A DNA stretch of 64,000 nt from Isoetes taiwanensis. Taxonomy: Eukaryota > Streptophyta > Lycopodiopsida > Isoetales > Isoetaceae. The stretch lies in the NCBI GenBank assembly GCA_021234155.1, contig JAJEKV010000042.1, forward strand, positions 1,294,257-1,358,256, written 5' to 3'. Both the position numbers and the translations under genes were made by a program. Position 1 is the first letter of the stretch. Every line of letters starts with the position of its first letter. Below the pieces are notes generated by a model. That model made no database searches, was not told the origin of the DNA, and worked only from the letters and a program-made list of their open reading frames with translations. Of this stretch, positions 34,663-46,019 are shown piece by piece.

Positions 34663-35428
34663 CTCAAGATCTAAGTCCAGAAAAGAAAATTTCTGCACAA
34701 GACGTACTATAGACACTGATTTCTTAGTCCACAAATATCTTGCCACAAGAATTAAGTTGCATTATCACAGAAAACAAAAAAGCATGTAAAAAACACTAAG
34801 ATAAAAGATAATTACCTTCTCACGAAGTTAGCAACAACAGAGATTAACAAACATCCACCAAAATTCACCGGCAACAAAATTAAACTGCCAAGAACCTGCA
34901 AAAACTTAAAAAACAAGCAAACTATCAACAAAAATATGCAAGCATCAAAGTTCTTTCCCTCCTATGATCAAGAACTCGTCAAAAAACTTCATATCTTAAA
35001 ACTTATAAGAAAGAAATAAAAAAGTTTGCGACTAACTCATCAAAACTCAAGATCTAAGTCTAGAAAAGAAAATTTCTGCACAAGACATACTATAAACACT
35101 GATTTCTTAGTCCACAGATATCTTGCCACAAGAATTAACATGCATTAGCACAAAAAAACAAAAAAGCATATAAAAAACACTAAGATAAAAGATAGTTACC
35201 TTCTCACGAAGTTAGCAACAAAAGAGATTAACAAACAGCCACTAAAATTTACCGCCAACAAAATTAAACTGCTAAGAACCTGCAAAAACTTAAGAAACAA
35301 GCAAACTATCAACAAAAATATGCAAGCACCAAAGTTCTTTCCCTCCTGCGATCAAGAACTCGTCAAAAAACTTCAATATCCTAAAACTTGTAAGAAAGAA
35401 ATAAAAAAGTTTGCGACACTCATCAAAA
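34663..35428. repeat. 383-bp tandem duplication with exon-like inserts
   Basis: CTCAAGATCTAAGTCCAG starts at 34663 and recurs as CTCAAGATCTAAGTCTAG at 35046; identity continues over ~380 bases. On the minus strand each unit contains a segment of about 90 bases bounded by TTTTTGCAG and GTAA, open in one frame in both units (VLGSLILLPVNF versus VLSSLILLAVNF). This is consistent with a duplicated small exon, perhaps from the 5' part of the recombinase-like gene to the left, but that link is unproven. Confidence 0.7.
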
Positions 35429-35636
35429 ACCTGCAAGAAAGGAAAAAAATAAGAAAAAGTTGAAATAAGGCAAGCACCAGCAAGATTAACATCAGCACCA
35501 AAGGACTATACCCATTCCTCCAAAAAAAAGTTGCTTTAGCAACATGCAATCGTAGAGAGGCATCAGGAGGAGAGCCTTTTCTTTCTTTTGTATGGCGAAT
35601 TGCCCCGTTTGCCATACTCACTAGTGTCGTAGAGTC

Positions 35637-37080
35637 TTAGTTTTGAGCAATGCTATCATCATAGGAGATGCGAAGTTGTGGGAGTTTTCTGTATCTATTA
35701 AGATTGACGGGTTTATCATCTATGATGCCCTCTATTGAAATGATGGTGCATTGACTCTCCATATTTTCCATTTCTATGGCTGCACAAATTCTACACTCAC
35801 CTTCAATGTAATCTTGGGCCTTCTTGTAGTCGTCCAATTCCATTGGAGAGTTCAGCTAGTGCTACTTGCATAACAAATGGACACTCATGAGCGCGATGAC
35901 TTGGTTGGAAATGTCTAAAGCACAACTTCTTCCTTATACATTTCTTCTCTCTTTTCCTGAGGGATGCTTTTTAGGAAATGCCTTACTGATTTACCCATTG
36001 AAGATCCTGCTGTATAAGGTTCCTTGAAGGCTCCTTCTCTGATTTACCCTGGTATTGCTGGACTGCTGGTGGTGCAGGGCTTGTCGGTCTTGGGCTATAA
36101 GCACCTCAGGATTTCCCTTTCTTATAATATGCTTGCTTTTGTGCCGAGGTTTGATGTGCTTCTTCTAGGCTCAATGCCTTATCCCCTGCTTCTTCTAGGA
36201 TCTTAGGGTTTATAGTTTGGACTAGTCTCTTAGTATTGTTATTAAGGCCTTCAATGTAGCCATCTACTGCCTGTCTTTCTATAATCCTAGGCACATTTAG
36301 TCGGAGCCTCAAGAACTCTTCCATGTACATAGCCACAGATAAATTCCCCTAGTCTAAACAAGACAACTGTGTATTTGTCTGCTAGTGTGAGAGCATAATG
36401 CTTAGGAAAGCCTTATTGAAGGTTTTAAATTTGCAGTTATTCCTTCTGAGCTTATTTGACTTCGAGTATCCTTTCCACCATATGCGTGCTGGCCCAATCG
36501 AATTTGCTGTTGCTACCTCATCAAATATCCTTGTGTTTTATGCCATAAAAGTTGCCGAATTCTTTCATTTGATCTAATCAAAAGCTTCAGCTTTCATGCA
36601 TGACCCATCCTTCTCTGAGAACTAGCCCAGCTTACGGGTTTTCCAAATGTTGCTCATGGCACTATCTATATTTTTCTGATAATCCTCGGCTTTAAGGTCC
36701 CAGTGCCTGCCATAGAAGCTGCATGAACCACTGTTGGGGCTTTATCTAAGCTGCTTTTGGAACTCGTATCTCACTGAAATTAGACAATCTATAAGATCTC
36801 CTGCTTCTTCTCTTTTATTTCTTGTGTCCAGGTGTTACCGAGGCAGGCTGCTGCTTTGGTTGATTGTCCTTCTGTTATTCTGCCTCCCGAGGAGGTGGTG
36901 AGGTGGCTTTGGCTCATGCTCCTTCCCTCGAATGATTGGTGTTACCAGCTGTACGAGGTCCCTCATCTGTCTGCCCATTTCTATTAGGCACCTATTGATC
37001 TCTGCTGGAGTCATCTCCATACTCGAAAACTGTTTGGAATACAATCTTACTCTAGAGGAGATAGTTGCGACCAACAATGT
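35637..37080 (-). pseudogene. Second degenerate Ty3/gypsy-type gag with zinc-knuckle trace
   Basis: Reading right to left on the minus strand: NIWKTRKLG and EAFDQMKEFG (~36580-36650), then YMEEFLRLRLNVPRI, VDGYIEGLNNNTKRLVQTI and LSLEEAHQTSA (36106-36336), then CFRHFQPSHRAHEC near 35880-35925. The last is a CCHC zinc knuckle in which the second Cys has become His. The order and several motifs match the gag remnant at 6733-7620, so both belong to related elements. Frames are broken and no polymerase is visible. Confidence 0.7.
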
Positions 37081-39137
37081 AGAAGGTCATGCTTTGGGGT
37101 AACGTATTGAAGTAGATAGTGTAGTATAGGATTTTAAATGCAGAAATGGAAGGCTAAATAAAGAACAATATTTTAGGCACTGAATATATAAAGGTGGTTT
37201 CATATATAACATTAAGAGGTGTTCTAATTTGAGTAGAACAAAATAGCTGAGAAATCCATTGCAAAGGGAGGGGGTCAAAAATTCGTTGCTGGGCAAGTCC
37301 AGTCTTCTTGTGGTAGAATTTGATCTGCCTATGGAGTGATTCAATGCTGGACTGGCCGAATCTCACATGACTAATCTGCTTGTGCTATTGCAGTGTATGA
37401 GTATCTTATTGCCAAACCTATGTTCAAGGGCCGACGAAAAAACAGACTTTCGTGTTGAAGGCAGTTGCTGCTTGGGCTGCTTGGATCCTGTGCCATGATG
37501 CTGAACTGAAGCCATGTAACTATATCCTGGTTAACTAGCATGCAGTGGATTTTGTGGCTCTGTATGGCCTGTGCCTGATGCTTGGTTCTTTCCCCTGCGC
37601 TGACTCCATTATACTGGCAATAACGTAGGCGCTAATCGGTAGTAAGAGGGACATCAATAAACTTAAAGAATAGAGCAAACACAACAAGGCCACACCTACA
37701 ATCGAAGTTTATTAGAGAGCCATGGAGGCATATTTTGTCCCATAACATCACAACAAAACAATACATTAGGATCATCTTGGGAGGAGAACGACTTCTTGGT
37801 GCTCAAGCTCCGCTTGCGGCTAGGGCGGCAACAGGGGAAGGAGACCGCCCTCCTATTCTCTTTTTCCAGTACTGCTGGAGATCCTCTTGCAGACCAAAGA
37901 CTATGATCTTTATGCTAGTGGGGTTTGCCGATGCGCCAGAAGATTTTCTTCTTCAAAGAAATTGCTGATTTGATTCTGAAGCAGCTTCAAGGCAGTCTTG
38001 TGGATTCGGCCTGGTAAGCCACTAACGTGGCATTTTCTCTCACTCTTTTTAAGAATGATGATTTGTTAAGCAAATCACATCGAAAGGGCGCAGAGTTTAT
38101 AAGGTGGAGCAGAATTGAAGCCGAATTCATAAAGAGAGCAGTTTTTGGGTCTGTTTGGCAGTCTTTTTAGTTGGATCTTCTATCCATTTGGTTTTTTCCC
38201 CTCCTCTTGCTCTTTCTTGCTAGCGAAAAGATATAGGAATATTTTCTTGAAAGGAGCAGAGTAAATTCTTGATCTTAAATTTACAGTTTTAAAACAGGAT
38301 GTTAGATTATTTGAGATCGCCGAGCCAGGGATTTGATTGTGTCCAGGAAGACGTTTCCATATCAAGGCCATATATCATGAGCTAGAATTTAGGGAGAGTT
38401 CTAGTGGCTGGGCTATGTGTCTAGCCTATACAGGTTGGCTGACTGGAGCATCCCGATAATGTAGCATCTTACTTTAATCTCACATTTGGTTGTAAAGCTG
38501 TTGAATTTGATCATAGTTTGAAGCATATTCACTTCTCTGAGCATTCAGGTTACTTCACATCTCTTTTCTCTTCATTTCTATTTCTGCAAGAGGTTTTCTT
38601 GGAGCATTCAAGATTTGTTTGTAGCTTGTGGAAAATGGGCATTTAGCTCCTATAGTATTCTGTTTGATTGGGAAGATGTTAATACTGTAGTACTGGTTAG
38701 ATAGAAGAAGAGGTTGAGAGAGGCTCGTGTGTACTTTAGTTACAGATATATTCTGATCCAGAAGCGATCCTTTGTACATAAACTATATCTAATCCATGAG
38801 GGATCTTTGTATTGTATTGTAATTTTTCCTATCTGATCAATACAATAACTTCTTACCTTCCAAAAAAAAAAAAACACAATACATTAAAACTCATGGGATT
38901 GAACCACGATTATAAAACCATTGACAAATTCAAGAGCAAATAAGTATGCCAAGAACCTCAAAATAAAGAGAAGTTGATTACCTTAGAGAAAAAGGAACAT
39001 GAAAGATTGCACAAGCAAACCCTAAATGTTTTTTGACGCCAGAAAAAAGGTAAGCCTCTCATGTGAAAAGACCTGTATGGTTGCAAAAGAAAGTAAGCTA
39101 TGTGCCTTACACGGTATTAAGTAAAAGAGGGGCTCAA
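37081..39137. other. Non-coding stretch with one A-tailed segment
   Basis: No credible coding frame. A run of 13 A at 38862-38874 follows GATCAATACAATAAC by ~15 bases, which looks like the polyadenylated end of a retroposed transcript, but the source and 5' edge were not recognised. Confidence 0.4.
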
Positions 39138-39213
39138 CATGCGTGCATTGCATGTATGCATGCATGCACTGTGCATGCATTATGTGCATGTAATGCATGC
39201 ACGTGTGCATGCC
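39138..39213. repeat. CATGCA-rich tract
   Basis: About eight GCATGC or CATGCA units in 75 bases, including ATGCATGCATGCA. These are RY motifs of seed-type promoters in sequence, but here they form an alternating purine-pyrimidine tract with no gene attached. Confidence 0.75.
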
Positions 39214-39362
39214 AAACCATAGGTTAGGAGTGCAAGCTAACTAAAAATACTTTAAAGAAAAAGAAAAAAAAAACTAACTAGAAATACACCACACGCTCTA
39301 TAAAAACCAGTGGCATACCCTGACACAAATACAACAACATAATTAATTAAGTAAAAGGTCAA
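39214..39362. other. Short non-coding stretch
   Basis: A-rich, nothing recognised. Confidence 0.4.
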
Positions 39363-40400
39363 TGACTATATAAGAGCCGTCGGCCATTTATTGAAAGAAG
39401 TGAAACTGCAAACTTTTTAGGAAGAGCGAGACAATAGACCTCTACATCTTGCTATTTCGACTTGATAGCAAACGAAGACGAGTAGCAGGGGGTTCCAGCA
39501 AGCTAGCGACCAGCTTCGAGTATAGCAGCCCAAGAAGCAGAGAAAATATCTTTTTACTAAGAAGTAGTGGTTGTACAGCAAAGCTGGGACCCATTTTGTG
39601 ACTGCGACCTGATCAATTATACATCGGCTCTATTGGAAGTTCATTGACTTATTATTGAAAATCTCGTATCATTGTAGTTATCACAATAAGCCTCTTCCTT
39701 TCCAAAAACCATTTGTTGTGGCCTTTAATCGGGTCTACTTGGAGTAGAATGGATAATCTAAAAGCCATATCCCAGTGCTAATGTGTTGCATTTGCTATAA
39801 CCTGGTAGATTCGGTTCGGTGGTTAATTGTATTGCCATATTAGTTTATTTGAAATATACGATCCATATTGCTATTAATCTTCACTTGTTCTTGTGATGAG
39901 CTACTGTTGTAAGAACTTAAAAATATTTCAAATTCCATAAATCCTATCATTTGGTATAAGAGCAAAAGTTTGTGATTCTTTTGGGATCTATGGGCAGTGA
40001 GATTAGCAAAGGAATTTGAATTCTTTATTCTCTGAGTTGAATTAAAGAAGTCAGGGGTAGTGGTGCTAGGCAATGCTTTTGTAGGCATGTGATGCAAGTA
40101 TTATTATTGGTTCTTGCTTTGATGGAACAAGGAATAAGGATGAATTGGAGATTTTTGGGAGCTTGACAACAACATATATAATTCTTGAAATTATGTGAAT
40201 CGTCTTATTTGAGAAAAAGCCTTTATGGCACCTTTGGAAAAGACTATGTGAAAAAGCAAAGCAGAATTTTATCCTCCTTCAAATTATATTTCAATGCGAT
40301 TGAATAAGATTTTTGTTCCTTGGCAATAAGATGTTTTCAATATTAAAGCGACGAAAGGAGTTGGTCGAAATTGAAGATAGCTACTGCAACCAAGACCAGA
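39363..40400 (+). mobile_element. Remnant of a copia-type LTR element (LTR end, primer site, gag trace)
   Basis: A TATA-type box ACTATATAAGAGCC at 39365 starts a ~585-base stretch ending ATCCTATCAT, followed by TTGGTATAAGAGC at 39951-39963. This differs by one base from the initiator-Met primer site. The next 400 bases contain broken plus-strand frames reminiscent of a copia gag, but with many stops. The 5' edge of the LTR and the 3' LTR were not found. Confidence 0.45.
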
Positions 40401-40966
40401 GCAACTGTAAAAAGGGGGATGCAAGGGGGGTGAGCTCTTAGGGTGCCAAAAGCATAGCTATCGGAAGTATCTATACCAGCTTGTCATGGAGACAGGTAGC
40501 TTGTCGCGGAGACGAGTAATACCTGCTACATTCCTGATCAAATTTAATTGAGCCTTGCTTTGTCATGATAGATGAACTACTTACCATACCCTCATACAGA
40601 CTTTGAAAGCATATTCTGAACATATGAGCTTATACAAACTTCCTAGCTTGAATGTGAAAACCCCAAAAGCATTCTTACTTAAACTTATGAAAATATAGAT
40701 TGTGCAGATCTGAGAGGCCAGTTGGCCGTGGAGGTCACCTATGTTAATATTTGACTTTATTTGTAGGATTGCTTAATAAGAAATATTAGAGGAATTTCTA
40801 TAGTCTAGGGATACGTTACCAGATATATGGATGTGAAATCTCAATTGCTTCATATATCATGGGATTATGGGTAAAACTTATAAGAGATTTTTTCATTATT
40901 TGGAATAAAGATTAGAATCTTATTTAGATGTGTATATCATGATAGATAGGGAATTTACAATTGCAA
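40401..40966. other. Probable continuation of the decayed copia-like interior
   Basis: No intact frame. GCTTGTCATGGAGACAGGTA and GCTTGTCGCGGAGACGAGTA at 40479 and 40500 form a short tandem repeat. Confidence 0.35.
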
Positions 40967-41130
40967 CATAATAGGCTTGAACAAGGTATGCTAGATGTGA
41001 ATACTTCTTCATAGATTAGTAATTGTATCTGCAGCAGCACAACAGGCTTGAACAAGAGTGCATATGATATATACTTTTGAAGAGTAGCAATTGTGATTGA
41101 ACACAATAGGCTTGACAAAAGTTGCATCTA
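40967..41130. repeat. Three diverged units with AATAGGCTTGAACAA core
   Basis: ACATAATAGGCTTGAACAAG (40966), ACAACAGGCTTGAACAAGAG (41039) and ACACAATAGGCTTGACAAAA (41101) are spaced about 63-72 bases. GAGGTACGAGG / AAGGTATGAAG / GAAGTACTAG phrases follow at 41180-41250. Confidence 0.65.
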
Positions 41131-41699
41131 TATTGTGAAGGTACACTAATATCATGAAAATACAATTAAGGAGTATCATAAAGGTATGAAGGATAATAAA
41201 GTACCACGGAGGTACGAGGGATATCTGGTACTGTGGAAGTACTAGAATATCCATGACTATTTTTGGATTTTGCAAATGAAATTTACGCAAATCCTTGCAA
41301 GAGATTCACTTGTAATTGGAGTGCAACAGTGTGGGTTACATTGGCTGTAGTATTGCTTGCAAGAGTGTGCTTGCATCAAGGAATTATTTCAGGGAGATAA
41401 TTCACCGATCCTTGTGTGCAAAGGATCATTCGATTCTTTTGGAAAGGATCAAGAGGAAGCCAGGCTTCCTGATTAGTCTCTGGAAGGCTAATCCCATCGA
41501 TCGTGGGGAACTCTGGGAGTTCATGGAGTGGGCGGTAGATCGGTGGCCCTTCCCCGTTGTTGGGAAGCTGCAGTATTGCTGCGTGACATTAGTTCTACCA
41601 AACCTTGCTCCTGGTTTTGCTCCCAATATTCTCTTGTAAGTCTTTGGAGTTCAGGATCCTCTGTTATTGTCTTTCTGATGCTAGCTTTTCGTTTGTCCC

Positions 41700-42478
41700 C
41701 ATGTCTATTGTCAATTCTGCTTTGGAAGGTCAGAGGTCTGTGGTCCGAAAAATCTGAAAATTCTGTGTTAATTCTGAGTCCTCCCCCCTGGTTGCAGAAC
41801 CATTCATTGACATATACTCTGTCAAGTCTCTCCTGAACTGAGCTGGCATTAGAAATCCAGGTAAAAGATGGGTGATGGGGGGAAAATTTTCATGGAGAAA
41901 GCAGTCAGTGAGGCCCCTATCAAAGCAGAACTCATACCATATTACTTTCTCTTCTTCAGTCATTTGTAGTTCAATGCTTCCCCCCATTCTATCTCTTGTA
42001 TGTCCTCAATCATGTTGAAGCCTCCTAGAACCATAAGGCCCTGCAGGTTTTCAGGGATGAGGGGGGTAACTTTCTTCCACATTTCCACCCTTAAGTCTGG
42101 TTCTCCACTTGCTGAATAGACATTTAGGAACCCCAGTTTATCCCTTCCAAACTTAATGATTATTTTGCCTCTGCCTGGAAATAATATTTGGTGGCTCTCA
42201 ACTAGGGTCTTCCATCTCGGTCCAATAACCATTAAAGTGCCTCCTCCTGCCCTGACATCCCTAATTGTTGCTGGATTTCAGTAGTGCCGACCTGTTGCAA
42301 TTTTCCTTCTTTCATTTTTGTCTGCTATTTTAGTTTCTTGGATAGCTATCAAATCAAACTTGCCTACTACAGCCTCCATTCCCCTGATGTGCAGTTTGAG
42401 CCTATCAAGTTTAGTAACTCTATTTTCCCTCGAGCTCACCCCCTGCACATTCCATGTTATTATGTTGACGCTTGTCAT
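41700..42478 (-). pseudogene. LINE copy 1 ORF2 endonuclease fragment
   Basis: AP-type endonuclease domain of a non-LTR retrotransposon, which nicks the target DNA. Visible motifs: ITWNVQGVSS at the start, AIQETKIADKN, YSASGEPDLR and LGGFNM. In copy 2 the last is LGDFNM, so a catalytic Asp has become Gly. Stops and shifts split it into three frames (42278-42478, 41960-42232, 41730-41987). Non-functional. Confidence 0.85.
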
Positions 42479-45271
42479 TCTGGGACATTTGTCCCCCTCT
42501 GAGGTCAGAATTTGGTATTCCCCTGAAGTTTCTCTTCCCAGTCAGAACCAAGAACTTGGTGTCATCCTTTGTGATCTCAATTTTTCTTAGGCTAAATGAG
42601 TTCTTAGGCCACCCAGTCTGGCTGCATAGCATATTGGTTGCCACCCTTTCCCTTTCATTTTCATCTTGAGATAGCATCACATGGGGGAATTGGGCTGAGT
42701 TTTTATATGCCAACCAATGCTTTTCTTCCTTATATTCATACTCATGAGCAATTTCCAGAGTATATTGTATCATCCTTTTTTTCTCCTATTTGCCATCTGT
42801 TCCCCCCTTCCTTTGGTTTTCATTCTGCAGCTCTAGCTCTTGCTCAGGGGTGATATTTGTTGTATTGACATGTTTGCTGTAATCCTACTTTTCAATTGTT
42901 CCTGTGTTTGTCAGCTCTTCTGTTCCTCCTCCAACAGTCTGTTTCATGATGGCTTTTTCCCCTTTGTTGGGGGTCAGTGACTATGATCACATTTGAATCA
43001 GTATTCTACTGTTTCTCTTTTCTAACCCAACGTTTAGTAACTCTGGGTTTTTTTGATATTTTTTAAGTAGCATCTATAGAGGTTTCCCAGCCTTTATTTG
43101 GTTGATTGGGTGAGTCCCTGTTTTGGTTTTTCCTGCCATACTCACCATTACCCCGAGCTTCCCTTTTATTAGCTAGGTTGTTATCTGCCACCTGTTTTCC
43201 TTCACTCCATTCAGCTGGAACTTATTTGACCTGGGATTCCAGTTTGGCCTTGAGATTAGGGCAATCCCTTTTCCAGTATCCATCCTCCTTGTAGTAGTTG
43301 CATGCCACTTCTAATGTTAAGACTTCAATATTAATGGTTCTGCCTGCAACTAGCATTGAGTGAGGGATTTTCCCTGGGTTGTTGATTAAGATTGTAACCT
43401 TTGCTTTGCCTCTTATCCCTTCGTCCCCTATATTTTCCAGCCCAAACAGAACTTTCCCAAAGCTGCTAATTGCTCTCTTTATGATCTTTGGAATTTTCAA
43501 TTCACCAGGGATGTTGGACGATAGGATTTGTACCTATTGTTCTCCATTCATTAGCTTTTCACCTTTGTGAATGTCAAAATTCTCAATCCATGGAAGAATT
43601 GTAGCTCTGTTGCCTTTTGAATCAATCAATCTTTTTGTTTCCAGAACCCCTTTGACTTCCCTGCTATCATTTAAAACTATTTCAAACCAGGCAGGGCTAA
43701 GAGAGGCACACCTGATACCAGTAGCCTTGGACATTTGAGCATTGAACCATCTCAACACCTCCTCTGCTGGCATCTAAATGTTGGAATGTTTTAACAGAAC
43801 AGCACTATTCTTAAGTTTTTGAATTTCCATTTCAATTAGGGCAAGCTCTGCCTCGTTTAGTGAAATTCCTGCTGATGGGGTTTCCATGTTTTTCATTTTT
43901 TTTGGATCTCTTTCCCCTGTATTACTGATTTTTGAGTGCTCCTGGTGTGTATTTTGTGGTAACGAAGTGTCATTGCTTGTGCCAGCTCCCTTGAATAGTG
44001 TCTCTCGAATTGTTCCAGCACCTATTGGGGTAGCCTGTTGGGTAGGGCTTGGCCCTGTGTTTGGCAATGTATCTGCTCCCTCACAGTTGATTTTGAACAA
44101 TTCCAAGTTCGGTTCCAGGGAGGTTGCTTTGTGCATCTCTGCTCCATCAGTTTTCTAAGATAATTCCATTTTTTCTACCTGCAGGATTGCTTCTCTATTA
44201 CAGTGGTTCGGCTCTGTTTCTGTAGTTGGATTTAATTCCTCATCTTTACTTTGAGCAGCACACTTTTGGAATTAGGTGGAGGTATGTTATGTCTCTAAAC
44301 TTTTTCCCCACCTCTTTGCTTTGGGGGGTTGCAGCCAATACCCCAGTTATATCAATCGGGTCTGCAGGGGTTGCAGCCATTACCCCAGAACTCTGGACTG
44401 CAGGGGTTGCAGTCAATACCCCAGTTATAGCAATCTTGTCGGCATGGGTTGCAGACATTACCCCAGAACTGTTGACTGCAGGGGTTGCAGTCTTTACCCC
44501 AGATTTATCCTGATCTTTGCTTTGAGGTCGTTTGCCATGGCTAGGATCTGCTTTTTCTGCTGTTGGAGAGCTTTCCTCTAGATGCTTGCAAGATCTTAAA
44601 AAGGACTTGATGTCAAAAGCCCTGTATACCACAATTTGTTTTCCTTTTGCATTGTCGATCTCTGTAACTTTTGTGGCAGGAATTTGGGCACTTCCTTCTC
44701 CTTTTTCAGCTTTTGCCTTTGCCTCTTGATACTCTTTGTAAGATTCTTTGAAATCCTTTTGTTTGATCCTCGCACCTTTTTCTATTCAGCCCTTGTGGCC
44801 TTCTTTTACTTTTGGCCTTTTCCTTCTTTGATTTTTTGTTTTTTTGCAGGAAGCTGTGCCCGTGGGATCTCCGGGGATTTTTTCTTTTGCAATGGAGCAT
44901 CAGCATCCGGTTCTTCTTCAAATGAACGATCAGCAGGGAAGGGCGTTCCGTATTTGCTTTCTTTTTTTATTTTTCTTTTTTTCCCTTGTCTGCTTTGCCC
45001 CGAAGTCCGCTATTATCATGCTGCCAGTAGGGCTCTTACTGATTCTTCTTTTCTTTCCTATCGGCAGTTTTGATCCGGAAGCTTCTGCTGCTTTGCTTTT
45101 CTGTTTATTTCTTGGAGAAGACCTGATGGCTATTGCAAGAGTGCCTCCCGACTGATCTTCATTTGGGTGTCCATTATTTTTGTTTGCGGCCGATTGCGAT
45201 TTTTCATGCTCCTTTGCATGTTTGCATTTCATTCTGCTCATCGCAAACATCATAACATTTGGGCAGGCCAT
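42420..45271 (-). pseudogene. LINE copy 1 ORF1 (nucleic-acid binding), broken
   Basis: Order of pieces matches ORF1 of copy 2: basic N-terminus (MKCKHAKEHEK, AIAIRSSPRNK), a Lys-rich block, ATPA-type tandem repeats (44329-44505), the RRM-like DUF4283 region (LALIEMEIQKLKNSAVLLKH, RWFNAQMSKATG, GNRATILPWIENFDI) and a CCHC knuckle that has decayed to CNYYKEDGYWKRDC. Many frameshifts. Near its end an extra base turns the ORF1 stop seen in copy 2 into an open reading, so the ORF1/ORF2 junction is also changed. Confidence 0.8.
44329..44510 (-). repeat. 36/42-bp alternating repeat in LINE copy 1 ORF1
   Basis: On the plus strand TTGCAGNCNNTACCCCAG recurs at 44329, 44371, 44407, 44449 and 44485, i.e. 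spacings of 42, 36, 42 and 36 bases. In protein it encodes 14- and 12-residue units with a GVxxATPA core. Confidence 0.85.
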
Positions 45272-45724
45272 AAGATTTTGCTTCGATAATCCAAAATGCC
45301 CCGAACTTAATCGAGAATCGAATCACCAAAAAAAGCGACTAATCACAATGATGTCTTCCAATCTCAATTCCACCGCTACTGTCACTTTGATTATTCCGAT
45401 TGGCAAGCTTGAATTCTGAGCTTGCTGAAGAAAGGGGGGCAATCCCGAACTTGATCCAAAAGGGGGCAAACCCGACATCAAATGAAAGCTTGAGGAGTGA
45501 AGATCTTGAATCTGTAAATGAAACTTGCAGCGCCCTTATCCAATCTCTAATTTTTGTGATCGAACAATCTATCCCACTATGGTTTCAGCAGCTTGACGTT
45601 TGGTACCAACAGAGAGAAGGGCTGCCAGAATGTAGCAGGGTATGGTTAGCAGGGGGCCGTTGGACTTACTGGCAATCACTGGTTGGCCCTTTGGCCCCCC
45701 CGTACACTTCAGAGCGAGGGAACT

Positions 45725-45907
45725 CAATCGTGGTATTTATCAACCACTGTCATGTTTGAACCAAGCATGAAATAAAAAAAACTCCGTGTATTTTTTCTCT
45801 CAATGTGGTTTTAACATGACACTCACTAAAAAATTCGTTAAGTCCACAAAAACCTCGTGTATTTTTTTTTTTTCAAACATGACAGTGGTTGATAAATACC
45901 ACGATTG
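45725..45907. mobile_element. Mutator-type MITE (183 bp)
   Basis: The left end CAATCGTGGTATTTATC and the right end GATAAATACCACGATTG are perfect inverted repeats that extend over 36 bases. The element is flanked by GAGGGAACT at 45716-45724 and again at 45908-45916, a perfect 9-bp target duplication as made by Mutator-like transposases. It has no coding capacity. LINE copy 2 has the uninterrupted site GAGCGTGGGAATTGGGCGGG near 62951, which confirms the insertion point. Confidence 0.95.
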
Positions 45908-46019
45908 GAGGGAACTGGGTAGGAAAGTTAGGCGGGAAAGGTGGGTGGGGGAATGACGGGGAAGTGAAGGGCAATGAAGGGGGAGGGGGGAAGGGGCGCC
46001 ATTGGCGCCAGCGCCTATC

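Noticed and set aside
44636-45155. Overlapping plus-strand open frames of 100-145 codons
   Set aside because: They are antisense to LINE ORF1; the Lys/Arg-rich minus strand produces Phe/Leu/Ser-rich plus-strand frames without domains.
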